A stretch of DNA of 64,000 nt, from NCBI GenBank assembly GCA_916048095.2, contig OU696571.1, positions 4,016,501 to 4,080,500 of the forward strand, given 5' to 3'. This document shows positions 1 through 12,060 of this stretch, piece by piece. The notes below the pieces were generated by a model. That model did no database searches. It was not told where the DNA came from and saw only the letters and a list, made by a program, of their open reading frames with translations. The translations under genes and the position numbers were made by a program. Source of the DNA: Sacculina carcini. Its lineage: Eukaryota > Arthropoda > Thecostraca > Sacculinidae. The first letter of the stretch is position 1, and each line of letters starts with the position of its first letter.

Positions 1-1610
1 TAATTGTTTTGCACGACGAACGGGTTTAACTGCTAGATGAGAACTTGAATTAAATTATATATAATTAAATCGCATTATACAATAGATGTGAATTAATCTG
101 TCTTACAGTTTGGTTACTATATTATATTGGCGGTATTCGAGAACATTATTGGTGGGCCGCGTGTTTGATACTAAAAGGGGATGAGATGATATACGATAAG
201 ATGGGATGGTTGGGTTGGGTTTGGTAGGATTGGGTCAGGTTATATTGGGTTTAATATGAATGCGGAATATAATGTATGTATATGAATTTTTTAGCAGTAA
301 ATATTGTACTGGCAAAAGTATAAGAGTACTTGTGCAAATGATGTTGGGGAATGATGTTAAGTTATGCATATATTTTGGAAACATCATGATGAAAATATTT
401 CACTTTTCATCATTCTTCATTATTTCGTGTTTAAGTTCTGAATATTTCCGTACGACGGGCAGACTTAAATATGACGCTATTTGAGGGAAATATTTTGTCC
501 AAATATATAAAAAAATATTCACCTTCATACTTTTCTATTAGATAAGACTTTTAATGGGTTTACTTTTTTCTTTTTAATTTTTATCTCTATTTGTAATTTG
601 TAATATTTTTATGAATATCAATTTTTATAAATATGAATTTCATTTCATGAATTCCTCCGCACAACGGGCGGGTTTTAATGCTATATGAGAACTTAAATTA
701 AATAATATATAATTAAATGGCAATATTCAATAAATGTGTATTAATCTGTCTTACAGTTTGGTTTCTATATTATACTGGCGGGCTGCGAGAACATTATTGG
801 TGGGCCGCGTGTTTGATACTAAGAGGGGATGAGATGATATACGATAAGATGGGATGGTTGGGTTGGGTTTGGTAGGATTGGGTCAGGTTATATTGGGTTT
901 AATATGAATGCGGAATATAATGTATGTATATAAATGTATATGAATGTATGTATATGAATTTTTCGGCAGTTAATATTATACTGGTAAAAGTATAATAGTA
1001 CTTGTGCAAATGATGTTGGGGAATTATGTTAAGTTATAAATATATATTGGAAATATTCTGATGAAAATGTTTCATTTTTCATCATTTTTCACTATGTCGT
1101 GTTTGAGTTCTGAATATTTCCGTACGACGGGCAGGCTTAAATATGATGCTATTTGAGGGAATATTTTGTCCAAATATATAAAAAAATATTCACCTATATA
1201 CTTTTCTCTTAGATAAGACTTTCAATGGGGTGACGTTTTTCTTTATAATTTGTATCTCTTCTATTTTTAATTGAATATTAATTTTATTATATTAATTGCT
1301 CCGCACGACGGGTTTCAATGCTAGATAGTGATGTTAAGTTATCAATATATTTTGGAAACATTATGATGAAAAAGTGTAGTCATTTTTCATTGTTTCGTGT
1401 CTGAGTTCTGAATTATTCAGCACGGCGGGCAGGTTTAAATATGAGGCGGTTTAGGCAAACTAAAATATACATACATATTAAAATATATAAATTTAGACTT
1501 TGTTATTGGTTCACTCCACTCTTCTTTAATTCATATTCCTTTTCTCATATGAATTGAATACAAATTGAATAGTATGAATTGTTCCGCACAACGGGCGGGT
1601 TTTAATGCTA
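1..1610 (+). repeat. S1 repeat array, three consecutive units
   Basis: AT-rich non-coding repeat. Two long units (about 36-694 and 695-1324) align along their length, including a GT-rich segment (about 205-250 and 865-900), and a third shorter unit (1324-1610) lacks the first half. Each unit holds an internal core (near 452, 1122, 1420) and ends in a second core (near 660, 1302, 1586) with CCGCACAACGGGCGG or a variant, followed by TTTTAATGCTAG or similar. No coding potential is visible. The family recurs across the whole window. Confidence 0.85.

Positions 1611-1655
<45 letters not shown>
1611..1655. repeat. (TA)n microsatellite at S1 end
   Basis: About 45 bp of alternating T and A directly after an S1 terminal CTAG. 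The same S1-CTAG-TA arrangement is seen at 37984 and 53282. Confidence 0.9.
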
Positions 1656-2344
<689 letters not shown>

Positions 2345-3180
2345 CTGTAAAAATGTCAGCGTGTAACATTGATGAGCGATGATTCAAGAATTATTTAAGC
2401 GGACACACACAACAGGTGAAGACAGCAGCTACTGCAGGTGGTTACCGTTTGTCTAACACCAAGCCGACCACGCCGAACATGTCGATATTTCAGGGAGGTA
2501 GTTTGAGCTGTACATTGTTTTTGATATTCTCCAACAACTTAGCATGACACATATCAGACGATCACACGCATCTACAGATTACAATATGCTGATGACACGA
2601 CTTACTTACTTATACTTACTTCGAGCCGAAGTGAGTTGGGGATCAATGTAGAAAGTCTCGAGCGAAAACTGCAGCACGCGTATGACTATTTCTCTTCTAA
2701 CAAGATGAAAATATATCCTGAAAAACACAAGTTCTACTAGCAGGCATAAACTATATATTGTCCACTTTTCCGGAAATAATAATAAAATTCATGGAAACCA
2801 ATTTAGCAGTGCAAAATTCTATGAAATTACGTGACAATAGACAGGCATTTGGATTTTAAGCAGCATATCGACAATCTGGCACACAAATCGTTAGCAACAT
2901 TGATCATGCACATTAACAGATCGCTGATAAAGGCTTTCATATCGTCGATTTTAACATGTTTTATAAGTGTATGTGGGACCGCGTGCTCTGAACATCAACA
3001 CAAGCTATAGAAAATAATGAATTCTTGTGCTCGAATATATACATATACAAGAAAGCGTGACTATATAACAGACGTATACATTATAGTGGGACTAGCGACA
3101 ATCACTGAACGTGTTACAAGCAATATTTTGGTCAATATCCCGCTATCTATTCCTCATAAACCGGCACAGTTAGAGCTATA
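2345..3180 (+). pseudogene. Non-LTR reverse transcriptase remnant
   Basis: Translation in shifting frames gives a degraded GVPQGS-like segment near 2490, a YADDT catalytic box near 2585, and the downstream segment DRHLDFKQHIDNLAHKS near 2845-2890, typical of the region after the catalytic box in jockey/CR1-group RTs. Several stops and frameshifts make it non-coding. The same remnant lies in reverse at 51962-52740, with similar lesions, so both descend from one dead copy. Confidence 0.65.
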
Positions 3181-3835
3181 AAAATTATACTATTGTGTAG
3201 ATAATTTTGTGTTCCACTCAAAAAATTATAATTCATACACAAACATTAAATATATAACATGTCAAATGGAAAAAAATTCAATCAACATTCCAAATTCTAT
3301 ATATACTCGACGCGTCCGATTTTCTATACTTTTTTCTCTATTTCTCAAAAACTAATTATCACACATCTAAATAAATAATACCATCATGCTGGAAATTTTG
3401 TTTTCTACAACACGCTATAATTTTTAATTTTCCAAAGTGTATTAAGAAAAGTTACGGCGGTGTGAAGTGTAAATGACAAAGTCAAAAAGGCAAAATTCGC
3501 CCAAAAAAACGTGAATATTTTGGTCAATATTCCGCTATCTATTCCTCATAAACCAGCAATGGAAAAGCTATAAAAACTATACTATTGTGTAGATATTTTT
3601 GTGTTCTACAAGAAAAGTTGTAATTTATACCCACAAATGATACCAAAAACGTGTAAAATTGGCAAAATTCTCAAATACATCCAAAATTACACTTGAACAC
3701 CGGATGACTAGAAGTAATTCATTTTTCTACCTATTTCTCAGGAACTATTTGTCACACATTAAAATAAATTATACCATCGTGCTAGACATTTTGTTTTCTA
3801 CAATACGGTATTATTTTTAATTTTCCAAAGTATAT
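3181..3835 (+). repeat. S2 satellite repeat
   Basis: AT-rich tandem repeat of about 390 bp here. Landmarks are GTGTAGATAATTTTGTGTTC, AATTTTCCAAAGTGTAT and AGTTACGGCGGTGT. The array is cut by CR1-A at 3836 and resumes at 8104. Related arrays lie at 27875-29520 and, inverted, at 51760-51960. No coding potential. Confidence 0.8.
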
Positions 3836-3836
3836 C

Positions 3837-4685
3837 CGCGCCTCTGTCCTTCGTGAAGCCAAGCCCGCCGACACCTGTGCGCCCTCAACCTCTGTCTCAG
3901 AGCGCGCCCAGCCCTTCACTCAACCATTCGCCCTAGTGCTGAAGAGTAAAGGAGCGGAGCCGGTGAAGGCAGAGCGCGTGCTGTCGGCCCTTCGCACTGT
4001 ACCGGTGGCCAAGTCTCGCCCAACAAAATCTGGCGGTATGGTGCTGCACTGCTCCACTGAAGCCTCAGCTAACATGGCAGCCAAGTCTCTGAACGAACAC
4101 TTGGCTGAAGAACTGCATGTGGCTGTCACAGGCAATTCTGCCTCTCGTCTGCCGCGAATCACTGTGGCAAACATTCAACAAATGTCACCTGAGGAAGTCG
4201 TCAGCTCTTTGCGGCTGAAAAACTCTCATCTCGCCAACATCCCAGCGTCACAGATGAAACTGTTGTTCCTGACGAAGCCAAAAGACGGCCGCACCAATGC
4301 CGTACTCGTAGTGTCTCCGGAGGTGCGCCAACTGATTCGTGTCGCTGGCAACAGCGTGTTTGTCGGGTTGTGCAGCTGCCCGGTCTACGATCGATACTGG
4401 GTGACTCGATGCTGGAAGTGCTCGGGTCTGGGCCACAAATCTGATCGCTGCCCATCAGCTACAGCAGTTTGCGGCCACTGCGCTGGTGCCCACCTGTCGT
4501 CAGCCTGCCCTGACAAGAGCAAGTCAAAGTGCTCAAACTGCTGCCGTCATGGTAAACCTTCGGACCACTCTTCGTTTTCATCCTCCTGTTCCTCGTTCAT
4601 TGCTGTGCAAAATTCTCTTCGCCAACGCACTATTGTGTCTTCCTCACATTGTTCTGAATTGTCTCCTGTCACCGCTTCTTCCTGA
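3837..4685 (+). pseudogene. CR1-A ORF1, 5'-truncated nucleic-acid-binding protein
   Basis: The frame is open from the first base of the truncated element to TGA at 4683-4685. It matches the C-terminal two thirds of the intact CR1-B ORF1. Visible motifs near the end are zinc knuckles CWKCSGLGHKSDRC (CX2CX4HX4C), CGHCAGAHLSSAC (CX2CX3HX4C) and a third C/H cluster beginning CSNCCRHGK. ORF1 proteins of this group bind the element RNA to form the transposition particle (family knowledge). The N-terminal PHD finger and start codon are missing, so no normal protein can be made. Confidence 0.85.
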
Positions 4686-4715
4686 CAACCCAAGTCTGAC
4701 TCTTCTCTTCCTAAA

Positions 4716-7605
4716 ATGCATGTTTCTGACTCTACAGCTATTGCTCAATCTTGTCATTCCTCACATCTGGTTTCCCTCGTATCCAACTATTCTGCTATTA
4801 ACAATCTTACCCAATCTGCTCATATATCTCACTTAGCCGTCACTAATTGTATTTCCTCCTTGGTTGGCCTGCTCAATATTCGTTCTGTACGTAATAAAGC
4901 TAATTTTGTTTCTAATGTCATTCTCTATCACAACTTCTCACTCTTTTTTCTCACCGAGACCTGGCTTTTTGACAGCGACGTTTCATCGTTTTCCGCCCAA
5001 CTTCCACTTTCATTTAACTTCCTGCATGTGTCTCGCGATCTCACATCTTCTCGAAAATCTTGCGGTGGTGGTGTTGGTGCTGTTTATCACTGTTCTTTAT
5101 CTTTATCACTTTTATCTACTCTACAATTTCCTTGTAGTTCCTTTGAATACGCTGCATTCTCGCTTTCTTTTCCTTCACACCCTAAATTAGGTATTCTATT
5201 GTTATATCGACACGATCACACTGGCACATCCTCAGTATTTCTATCTGAATTTGATACACTCCTATCTTTCTTCTCAGATACATTCTCCCATAATTTCATT
5301 GTTCTAGGCGATTTTAATTTCTGGATCGACTCACCATCTCATGCGCATGTTTCTGATTTTCTAACTCTGCTCAATTCTTGGGATCTTTCCGTTATGAACA
5401 GTGGTGCTACTCACCTATCCGGTCATACCCTCGACCTTGTGATCTGTACGCACTCCTCCAGACTGTCTCTCCTCGATACATTCACTTACCCCCCTGATTC
5501 TCTCATATCTGATCATAGCCTCATCACATTTTGTGTTTCTCTTCCTTCACCTTCTAAGCCTTCTCCCGCTTCACTGATGCTTCGTGATTACAAAAAATTT
5601 GATCCTTTATTATTTTGTCGTTTGGTTACCTCTCTTCTGAATCCCTCAAACTATTTGTTCCTCCCACCACTCCTCCTCCCCAAGTTTATATCCGACTCTC
5701 TCTCCCTCATCAATGGTCAGATCTTCCCTTTGCGCTTACATCACTTTCGCTCAGGATCTCCTCCTCCTCCCTGGTGGTCGTCCGATCTATCCCGCTTGCG
5801 TTCAGAATGCAGAGCCCGTGAGCGTTCTTGGCGGCGCTTTCGCTCTTGTTCATCATGGTTCTCTTTCTGTAGTGCCCGCAAATCCTTTTTCTCTGTGGTT
5901 GCTTTGTCAAAATCTAATTTCTATCGTTCACAATTACACCAACTCCAATCATCTCGCTCACGATGGATGACTCTGAAATCTATTTCTGGTCGCTCTTCTA
6001 AGTCATCTTGCTCAATATCTGCTAGTGAATTCGCCTCATTTTTCTCTTGTAAAATTGCCTCCTTGCAATCCAAATTACTTGATTACAAATTCCTCGATTG
6101 CTCCGTCTACCACAGCACGTTTTCTTACCAAAGTTCAGAGGTCTAAATGTCCCACTGACCCCATACAATTTTCTGCTCTCTCTGATGCTATTATACTCCT
6201 TACTCCACTTTTCACATATATGGTTAACTCTTCTTTCCTTCACGGTTCATTCTTAGCTTCCAAACATGCCACTATACTGCCGATTCTCAAAAAATCCAAT
6301 CTTGATCCCTCTCTGCCATGCAACTATCGTCCAATTTCTATTCTATCTCTGTCCTCCAAGCTTCTAGAATCTGCCATCCTTGTTCAATTACGGCCTATCA
6401 TCTTGCCTGTTCTCGATCCCTGCCAATCTGGTTTTGTATCTCAGCACTCTACCGAAACACTTCTTCTCTGCCTCTCCAATGATCTATTCTCTAATTTTTC
6501 ATTTGGAAATTCCGTGCTTCTGATTTCCTTAGATTTTTGTGCTGCCTTCGATCTAGTCGACCACGAAATCTTATGCTGCGATCTTGCTCATCTAGGCCTC
6601 ACATCCACTGCACTTTCTCTTCTTACCTCATATCTAAATGATCGTTCCTATGCTGTTCGCAGTAATGCGGCTTTATCGTGCGACTTTCCTCTCACCTCTG
6701 GGGTTCCACAAGGCTCACTTCTTGGTCCTTTACTTTTCAACTTATACGTATCATCCCTTTGTCCTATGCTCCGCAGCTATCCAGTTTCATTTCACGTATA
6801 CGCTGACGACATCCAAATTTATTTTCCTCTTTCTCCTCATTCTTCAAATTTGGTCTCTATGCTGCTCACCCAGATTTCTTCTTGGGCTACTTCACGTAAA
6901 CTTGTTCTCAACCCTGACAAAACAGAATATCTAGTCTTTCACCCTCCTCGAATTTCTCCTCACTCTATCAACCTTCCGCTAGCCAATCAAATGCGCAATT
7001 TGGGTGTCTTGTTCGATCCTAACCTTTCTTTCTCGACTCATTTTTCTCAGCTTATCCGCTCGTGCCGCTTTTTACTCCGACAATTTTACCCTATTCGTTC
7101 GTCGATTGATGTCTCATCCGCTAGTCTTCTGGTAAATTCCTATATCTTTTCCAAGATCGACTATTGCAACTCGCTCTTCTTCCATCTTTCCTTGAAATCT
7201 ATCCGCCAACTCCAAGCAGTGATCAACCTTGCTTGTCGGTTTGTACTGAGGCTTCCTCCGCGAACCCCTACTTCGGTGCATATCCGACAGCTCGGTTGGT
7301 TACCTGCTCTTTCTCGTATCCGCTATAAGGTATGTTGTCTGGTCTTCAAACTTATCCACTCTCCCTCTTCTCCCTCATATCTCCGTTCCCTATTGACTCT
7401 CAATAATCGCACTTCTTGTCGCATTCCTGTGCCATTAGTCTGTCCTCCTGCTCTTAATCAATCCTCTTGGTCATCCAAATCTTTTTATTTCTATGCTCCT
7501 CGTATCTATAACTCGCTTCCATCTTACCTTCACCACAAGTCTTCATTCCGATCCTTTTCTGTTGATCTTCATAAATATCTGCTCACTCGTTCTCTTCATG
7601 ACTAA
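4716..7605 (+). pseudogene. CR1-A ORF2, endonuclease plus reverse transcriptase, one frameshift
   Basis: ORF2 encodes the enzyme that nicks the target and copies the RNA. The first frame (4716-6146) carries the APE-type endonuclease: NIRSVRNK, TETWL, GDFNFW, TLDLVIC and SDHSLI motifs. The second frame (6025-7605) carries the RT: GVPQGSLLGPLLFNLYV and YADDIQIYF, and the C-terminal RLGWLPALSRIRYK-type region of L2-like proteins. The frames overlap between 6025 and 6146, so one indel around 6110 splits the gene. Apart from this it is close to full length; CR1-B ORF2 is 961 aa. Confidence 0.88.
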
Positions 7606-8103
7606 ATGTATGATTTGTCTTTGGTTATATGTGTGTTGTTCGTGCTGATCGTCCTGTGTTGTACCCTCGTTGTTCTTGCTTGATATTTGTCTTTTTACTC
7701 ACTGTGAATTATATGTTTTCGTTGCTGCGTCCCTTTTTTTGCATCTCTTGCATTCGTCGTTGTCTGGTCAGGCTTCGCCCTGCTACTGGTAACCGTGTAA
7801 TTCCAGTACAACCAGATTCACGGTCGAGTCGTCGGCGACTAAACCGGCTCCCCCACTGTTCTGCAGTGAGGAGGGTGGCTAGACACCCGACAGGAAAAAA
7901 AAACAAAACCTGTTTCAAGGGCGGATGAGCTATCTGATAGCCAACGGCCATCTAGCATGTTCCAGTTTGCAAACGTGTTTTCATTTTTCTATTTGTGCCT
8001 ACTCCCTGCTCGCTGTGATGTTCCTGTCGGTTGTCTCTTTCGCGCCTGTGTATAAATATGTGCGCTATATTAAATATATGTTGTTGTTGTTGTTGTTGTT
8101 GTT
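7606..8103 (+). other. CR1-A 3' UTR and (TTG)n tail
   Basis: Non-coding end of the element, with GCGCTATATTAAATATATG followed by (TTG)n. The GCGCTATAT-TAAATA motif before a short repeat is shared with CR1-B (49110-49150), CR1-C (reverse, 49215-49255) and a fragment in the hAT element (44132-44215). It is probably the 3' recognition region of the RT. Confidence 0.75.
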
Positions 8104-8660
8104 ATATCTGAAAGAAGTTACGGCGGTATAAATTCAAAATGTCATGTTGCCAATTTGACAGCTATTATGCGCACTTGCCATTACACATGAATATACACTG
8201 ATTTAATTTCACTGAAGTCCAATCACAATTTACGCACTTGCGATTACACAGGAATATAATACTGTGTAGAGAATTTTGTGTTCTACAAGATGAGCTATAA
8301 TTTATACCCACAAATGATACAAAAATTTACGTGTAAAATTGGCAAAATTCTCAAATACATCCAAAATTATACTTGAACACCGGGCGACTAAAATTAATTC
8401 ATTTTTCTACTATTTCTCAATAACTATTTGTTATACATAAAAATAAAGTATACCATCGTGCTAGAAATCTTGTTTTCTACAATACGGTATAGTTTGTAAT
8501 TTTCCAAAATATATCTGAAGGAAGTTACAGCGGTGTAAAGTCAAAAGGACATATTGCCAATTTGACAGCTATTATGCGCACTTGCGATTACACAGGAATA
8601 TACACCGATTAAATTTCACTGAAGCCCAATCACAATTAAGAATGCATCATATTAGCTCCA
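8104..8660 (+). repeat. S2 satellite repeat, continued
   Basis: Continuation of the unit interrupted at 3835, with about one and a half further units. It ends in CCAATCACAATTAAGAATG followed by sequence that also follows the S2 array at 29.5 kb, so the array and its right border were copied together. Non-coding. Confidence 0.8.
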
Positions 8661-8797
8661 AGCATGGATGGTGTGGCTTTATTGGGTACAGTTTAGTTAA
8701 TGGTTTCTTATAATGAATAGAAAGGCTTTATTGTCCTCAATATTTACACATGAATTGTTCCGCCCGACGGGCGGGTAAAATACTACTGGGAACAAAG
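8661..8797 (+). repeat. S2-to-S1 border with S1 terminal core
   Basis: Shared with 29520-29670. It contains the S1 core in its most symmetric form, CCGCCCGACGGGCGG (8761-8775), a perfect 6-bp stem with a GAC loop, then GTAAAATACTAC. The L1/Tx1 tail abuts it. Confidence 0.7.
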
Positions 8798-9309
8798 TTT
8801 TTTTGTTTTTTTTATTTCAGAGGTGTATTGACAATCACCACGCACATATAATAAATACAGACAGATACGTTTTGTCTTTACATGCACAAACACGCCTATC
8901 AATTCAGTTAGCACCCGTTAATTTAACAGCCGCTGTACATTTTGGCTGAAACATTGAAACGCAAAACAACTCAATCGAGGCACCAGCACAAACTACTCGC
9001 ATCGGGAACATTTCAGTGAATCACACTAGTGGACGGCATTACGTTTGCCCGTATAGTGTCTAATGTTTGCGTTGTAGCTATACAATGAGCGGTCAAGGAC
9101 AATTCAACAAATTCTCCAGAAATTGTGTCAAATGATCCATTGAGCGCGCCCACTCTTCAACAGAATGCGCCGAATTCTTTAACATCAACTGCACATATAC
9201 CGGTGTGCGGACGTTACAGGTATCATCCAAGTGAACAGATCATCATGTACGCGAGTCCGTCACGTCAAAGCTTGTCACTCTGCAGCTCGTATTTCATGAC
9301 TCGCCACTA
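8798..9309 (-). other. L1/Tx1 3' UTR and A-rich tail
   Basis: About 500 bp between the stop codon of the L1 reading frame (near 9310) and the A-rich tail. Non-coding; no further structure recognised. Confidence 0.6.
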
Positions 9310-10596
9310 TTACGACATATTGAAGTGACACGTTATCTCGTTCTGTTTCTGCTCCCACATCCTCCACATTTCATGATTGGCTCTATCGGGTAGTTGTTTG
9401 CGGCATGTCTGACGTATTTCGTATTCGTTCATAATTGACACTATTAGTGCTTTTATATGCGGCTTCGCGTCGATATAACGTGAAGTATAAATGCATCTTT
9501 TCGCGACAGTAATTATCAATGTTTCTAAGTTCCTTTCAACCGGGAAAAACCATTTTTTCTCGTTTTCCACTTGGAGACCTAGTGGCTCCAATACGTGTGT
9601 GTTCATTTCTTGTATAAATTTTCTTGTAACGTGGCAGCTCCAGAAAAGGTGCAATATCGTTTCTGTGTGTGTTTTGCAGAACGTGCATGTGTGTGATTTT
9701 GACATGCCGATCAAATATGCGGTTTTGTTTGTGTGGATGATTCTTTGAGTGATTTTGTAGTTGAAGTATTGCAAGTGTGTGGAATTTGTCACTGATTTAA
9801 TGGTGTTTATACTTCCTGCTCTGTAGTGGCCAATATCTTCTATCCATTTCCTTTTCGTTCTCCCCAATTCCACTTGTGAATTAGTCGTTTTATATGAAAT
9901 CATGTTTTTATATGCAAATCGATTGAATTTTTTCGTATTTCTTATCATCCACCCTCGATAGGGAATGTTGGGTTGAATGTAATGACTCGAATGCTTCAGT
10001 ACAGATTATATCTTATCAATTCTTTTTAGAAGGCCAGTGTAATTGAGAGAATCAATTTTTATATTGAATTTATTCTGCATTTCCTCAAGCGTTAAGACTC
10101 TAGCTTCTTCTGTGTTTATTATATCGCCTATAAAGCGAATTCCTGCGTTATTCCATTTGTGAATTTTACTGCTTTTATATTTCGTATAATCGGAGTACCA
10201 TCAACTTTCACAGATGATGGTGCTGTCTTCCTGATTGGAGCTTTCGATAAAATATCGCCAGGCTATTATAACGTCCTTCCAAAACTCGTTTGTTATTTTG
10301 TTTTCAATTTTTTTCAATTTTTGTGTTCCGTTATTCACTAAATCGTCGACGTCTGCAATGCTTAGCCTAGCTAAGCTAGTCCAGAGTCCGTGTGTTTCGT
10401 TCGCCAGTTTACTTATCCATCGAGCCTTTATGCTGCGCATGAAAGCTACGATGTCGATCATACATAATCCATCTTCGCTGTAGTTCTGAATAAGTTGTCT
10501 CCGCTTAATTTTATCTGTCTTATTGTTCCATGCAAATTTGAACAGAATACTTGACAATTTTTTCAGTTGATTCTTGCTTAAACTTGGAATGGAATT
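9310..10596 (-). pseudogene. L1/Tx1 ORF2 C-terminal part
   Basis: The upstream segment (10596-10201) gives SLSKNQLKKLSSILFKFAWN and GLCMIDIVAFMRSIKARWI, the region after the RT core in L1/Tx1 ORF2. The downstream segment (9948-9310) contains CTFCKTHTETILHLFWSC, the C-terminal CCHC-type cluster of L1-group ORF2, and ends with a stop at 9310. The two are not in one uninterrupted frame, so the gene is broken. It continues upstream at 20402 across the BEL insertion. Confidence 0.8.
10592..10596. repeat. BEL target-site duplication, left (GAATT)
   Basis: GAATT directly before the left LTR, matching GAATT at 20402-20406 after the right LTR. Removing the element and one copy makes the L1 reading frame continuous here. 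Confidence 0.9.
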
Positions 10597-11192
10597 TGTG
10601 ACAACAAACGGGTGTGAAGCGGGAAGATAAACCGGAATTAACTCGCCGTAATGTATTATAATGAAACAGTGCAACTGTGCGTGTGTTTTGGTGAGTTTGG
10701 ACGGACAACTGTGCCCGGTGTGTACAGCGGCGGCGGTTTTTCTGAAAACGCGAAACAAAATGTAAAGCAAATACATAAGCGATGTGTAGGTAAATACGCA
10801 ACTGATGCGCACGCACACCAAACGTGCAGACACACGAGATTTCTGTAATATCTAACGGCAAAAAAGCGATATACATAAACACAGGCGAATATACAAATTT
10901 CAAGCGATAAACAAAAATACAGCTCACCTCACAGTCTTTCTTCTCCCTTAGATGCCACAGTTTATCAATCAAAATTGTCCGGCGTCTGACGCTATGACCA
11001 AACCAAAAATGCCACTCCCCGAGATGACTACTATGCTGCAAACCCGTACGGCGACATTGCAATAAGCGATTGAATTAGGATCAGTACGCGGCATCTAGCG
11101 ATCGATTTCTAATTACTAGTTTGCATAACACTATTAAGCACACTACTAAACACACAATCACATAGAGCACAATTTGAAGCGTGGCGGCAACA
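10597..11192 (-). repeat. BEL/Pao 3' LTR (596 bp)
   Basis: Starts TGTGACAAC and ends GGCGGCAACA on the + strand (TG...CA on either strand). It matches 17180-17477 plus 20104-20401, which together are also 596 bp. Differences are few. Confidence 0.95.
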
Positions 11193-11206
11193 TCCTCCCC
11201 CCGTGA
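11193..11206 (-). promoter_or_regulatory. BEL polypurine tract
   Basis: On the minus strand CACGGGGGGAGGA directly precedes the 3' LTR; this is the usual position of the plus-strand DNA primer. Confidence 0.8.
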
Positions 11207-11400
11207 CTGGGTCACCTCTTGGAACCGCCACGGAACATGGTTCTGCTTGCCGGCCGTCGAGGTGCTGTAGCAGTTTCAAGTCGTCCTGGTACAGCTACTG
11301 CAGACTCTTGCACGTACAACTCCTCGGAAGACGCAGGCAGCTTCTCAGGTAGGTGTAAGTGTTTCTGTAGTGTGTGAGTGTGTATACGTACGGTAGAATA

Positions 11401-12060
11401 TTAAGCAAAGCGGCAGAGTTTAGTTACAGGTCTTTTATAGGTATATCCGTTTGCCGTACGAACATTAACTATTCGAATTCTCCCATCTTTACCAGGGTAT
11501 GTCTCCACTACCCTAGCTAACGGCCAATGTCCTCTAGCTTGGTTCTCGTCCACCAGTAGAACCACATCATCCTTCTTCAGGTTCTCTGCTTCGGAGGTCC
11601 ATTTCCGCCTGGCCAGCAGAGTTGGTACGTATTCTTTTAACCAGCGTTTCCATAGCTGGTCAATGAGAGCTTGCGATTGCCGCCATCTTTTACGACCAAT
11701 AGCATCCTCCCTGGTAAAAAGACCAGGAGAAAGGTTTCCTTCCACCGATCCGAGCAGAAAATGGTTCGGTGTCAATGGTTCGATATCCCTCACATCAGAG
11801 CTGACATAAGTTAATGGTCGACTGTTGACGATAAATTCGACCTCTGTCACGACGGTCTGTAGCACTTCGTCCGTGAGGCGCAAACTCTTCAGGACTACCT
11901 TCAGAGCGCGTTTACCGTGCCCACCAGTCTTTCCTATACTCCCCCCATATGAGGAGCGCCAGGAGGGTTGAACTTCCAAGTGATTTCACGTTGACTCAAG
12001 GAATCTATGATGTGTGTCTGATTCCACTCCTTTAACTCTCGCGCAACTCGCGCTCACCAC
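11401..12060 (-). pseudogene. pol: BEL integrase C-terminus and DUF5641-like domain
   Basis: Continuation of BEL pol after the main frame ends at 12032. The stretch 12030-11940 carries the end of the integrase core in broken frames, with an in-frame stop where a Trp codon is expected in the GGVWERL region and at least one more frameshift. From about 11930 the frame is open to 11401 with FIVNSRPLTYVSSD and LTPNHFLLG, then LARRKWTSEAENLKKDDVVL and ARVVETYPGKDGRIR, the C-terminal domain typical of Pao integrases. The lesions separate it from the rest of the polyprotein. Confidence 0.85.

Larger units (their letters stand above)
3836..8103 (+). mobile_element. CR1/L2-type non-LTR element CR1-A, 5' truncated
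   Basis: Contains the 3' part of ORF1, all of ORF2 (frameshifted) and a 3' end in (TTG)n at about 8080-8101. It is inserted in an S2 unit: S2 breaks off after CCAAAGTATAT and resumes with CTGAAAGAAGTTACGGCGGT. Comparison with CR1-B shows that the 5' end, including the PHD-finger part of ORF1, is missing, as expected from incomplete reverse transcription. Confidence 0.9.

Noticed and set aside
1-1640. S1 cores as a CRISPR array or hammerhead/retrozyme repeats
   Set aside because: Spacing is irregular and the intervals are related to each other, not unique spacers. CTGATGA occurs, but the matching GAAA and helix arrangement of a hammerhead could not be found.
4864-5190. Second long frame overlapping the CR1-A endonuclease region
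   Set aside because: Shadow of ORF2 in another frame; it lacks any motif.
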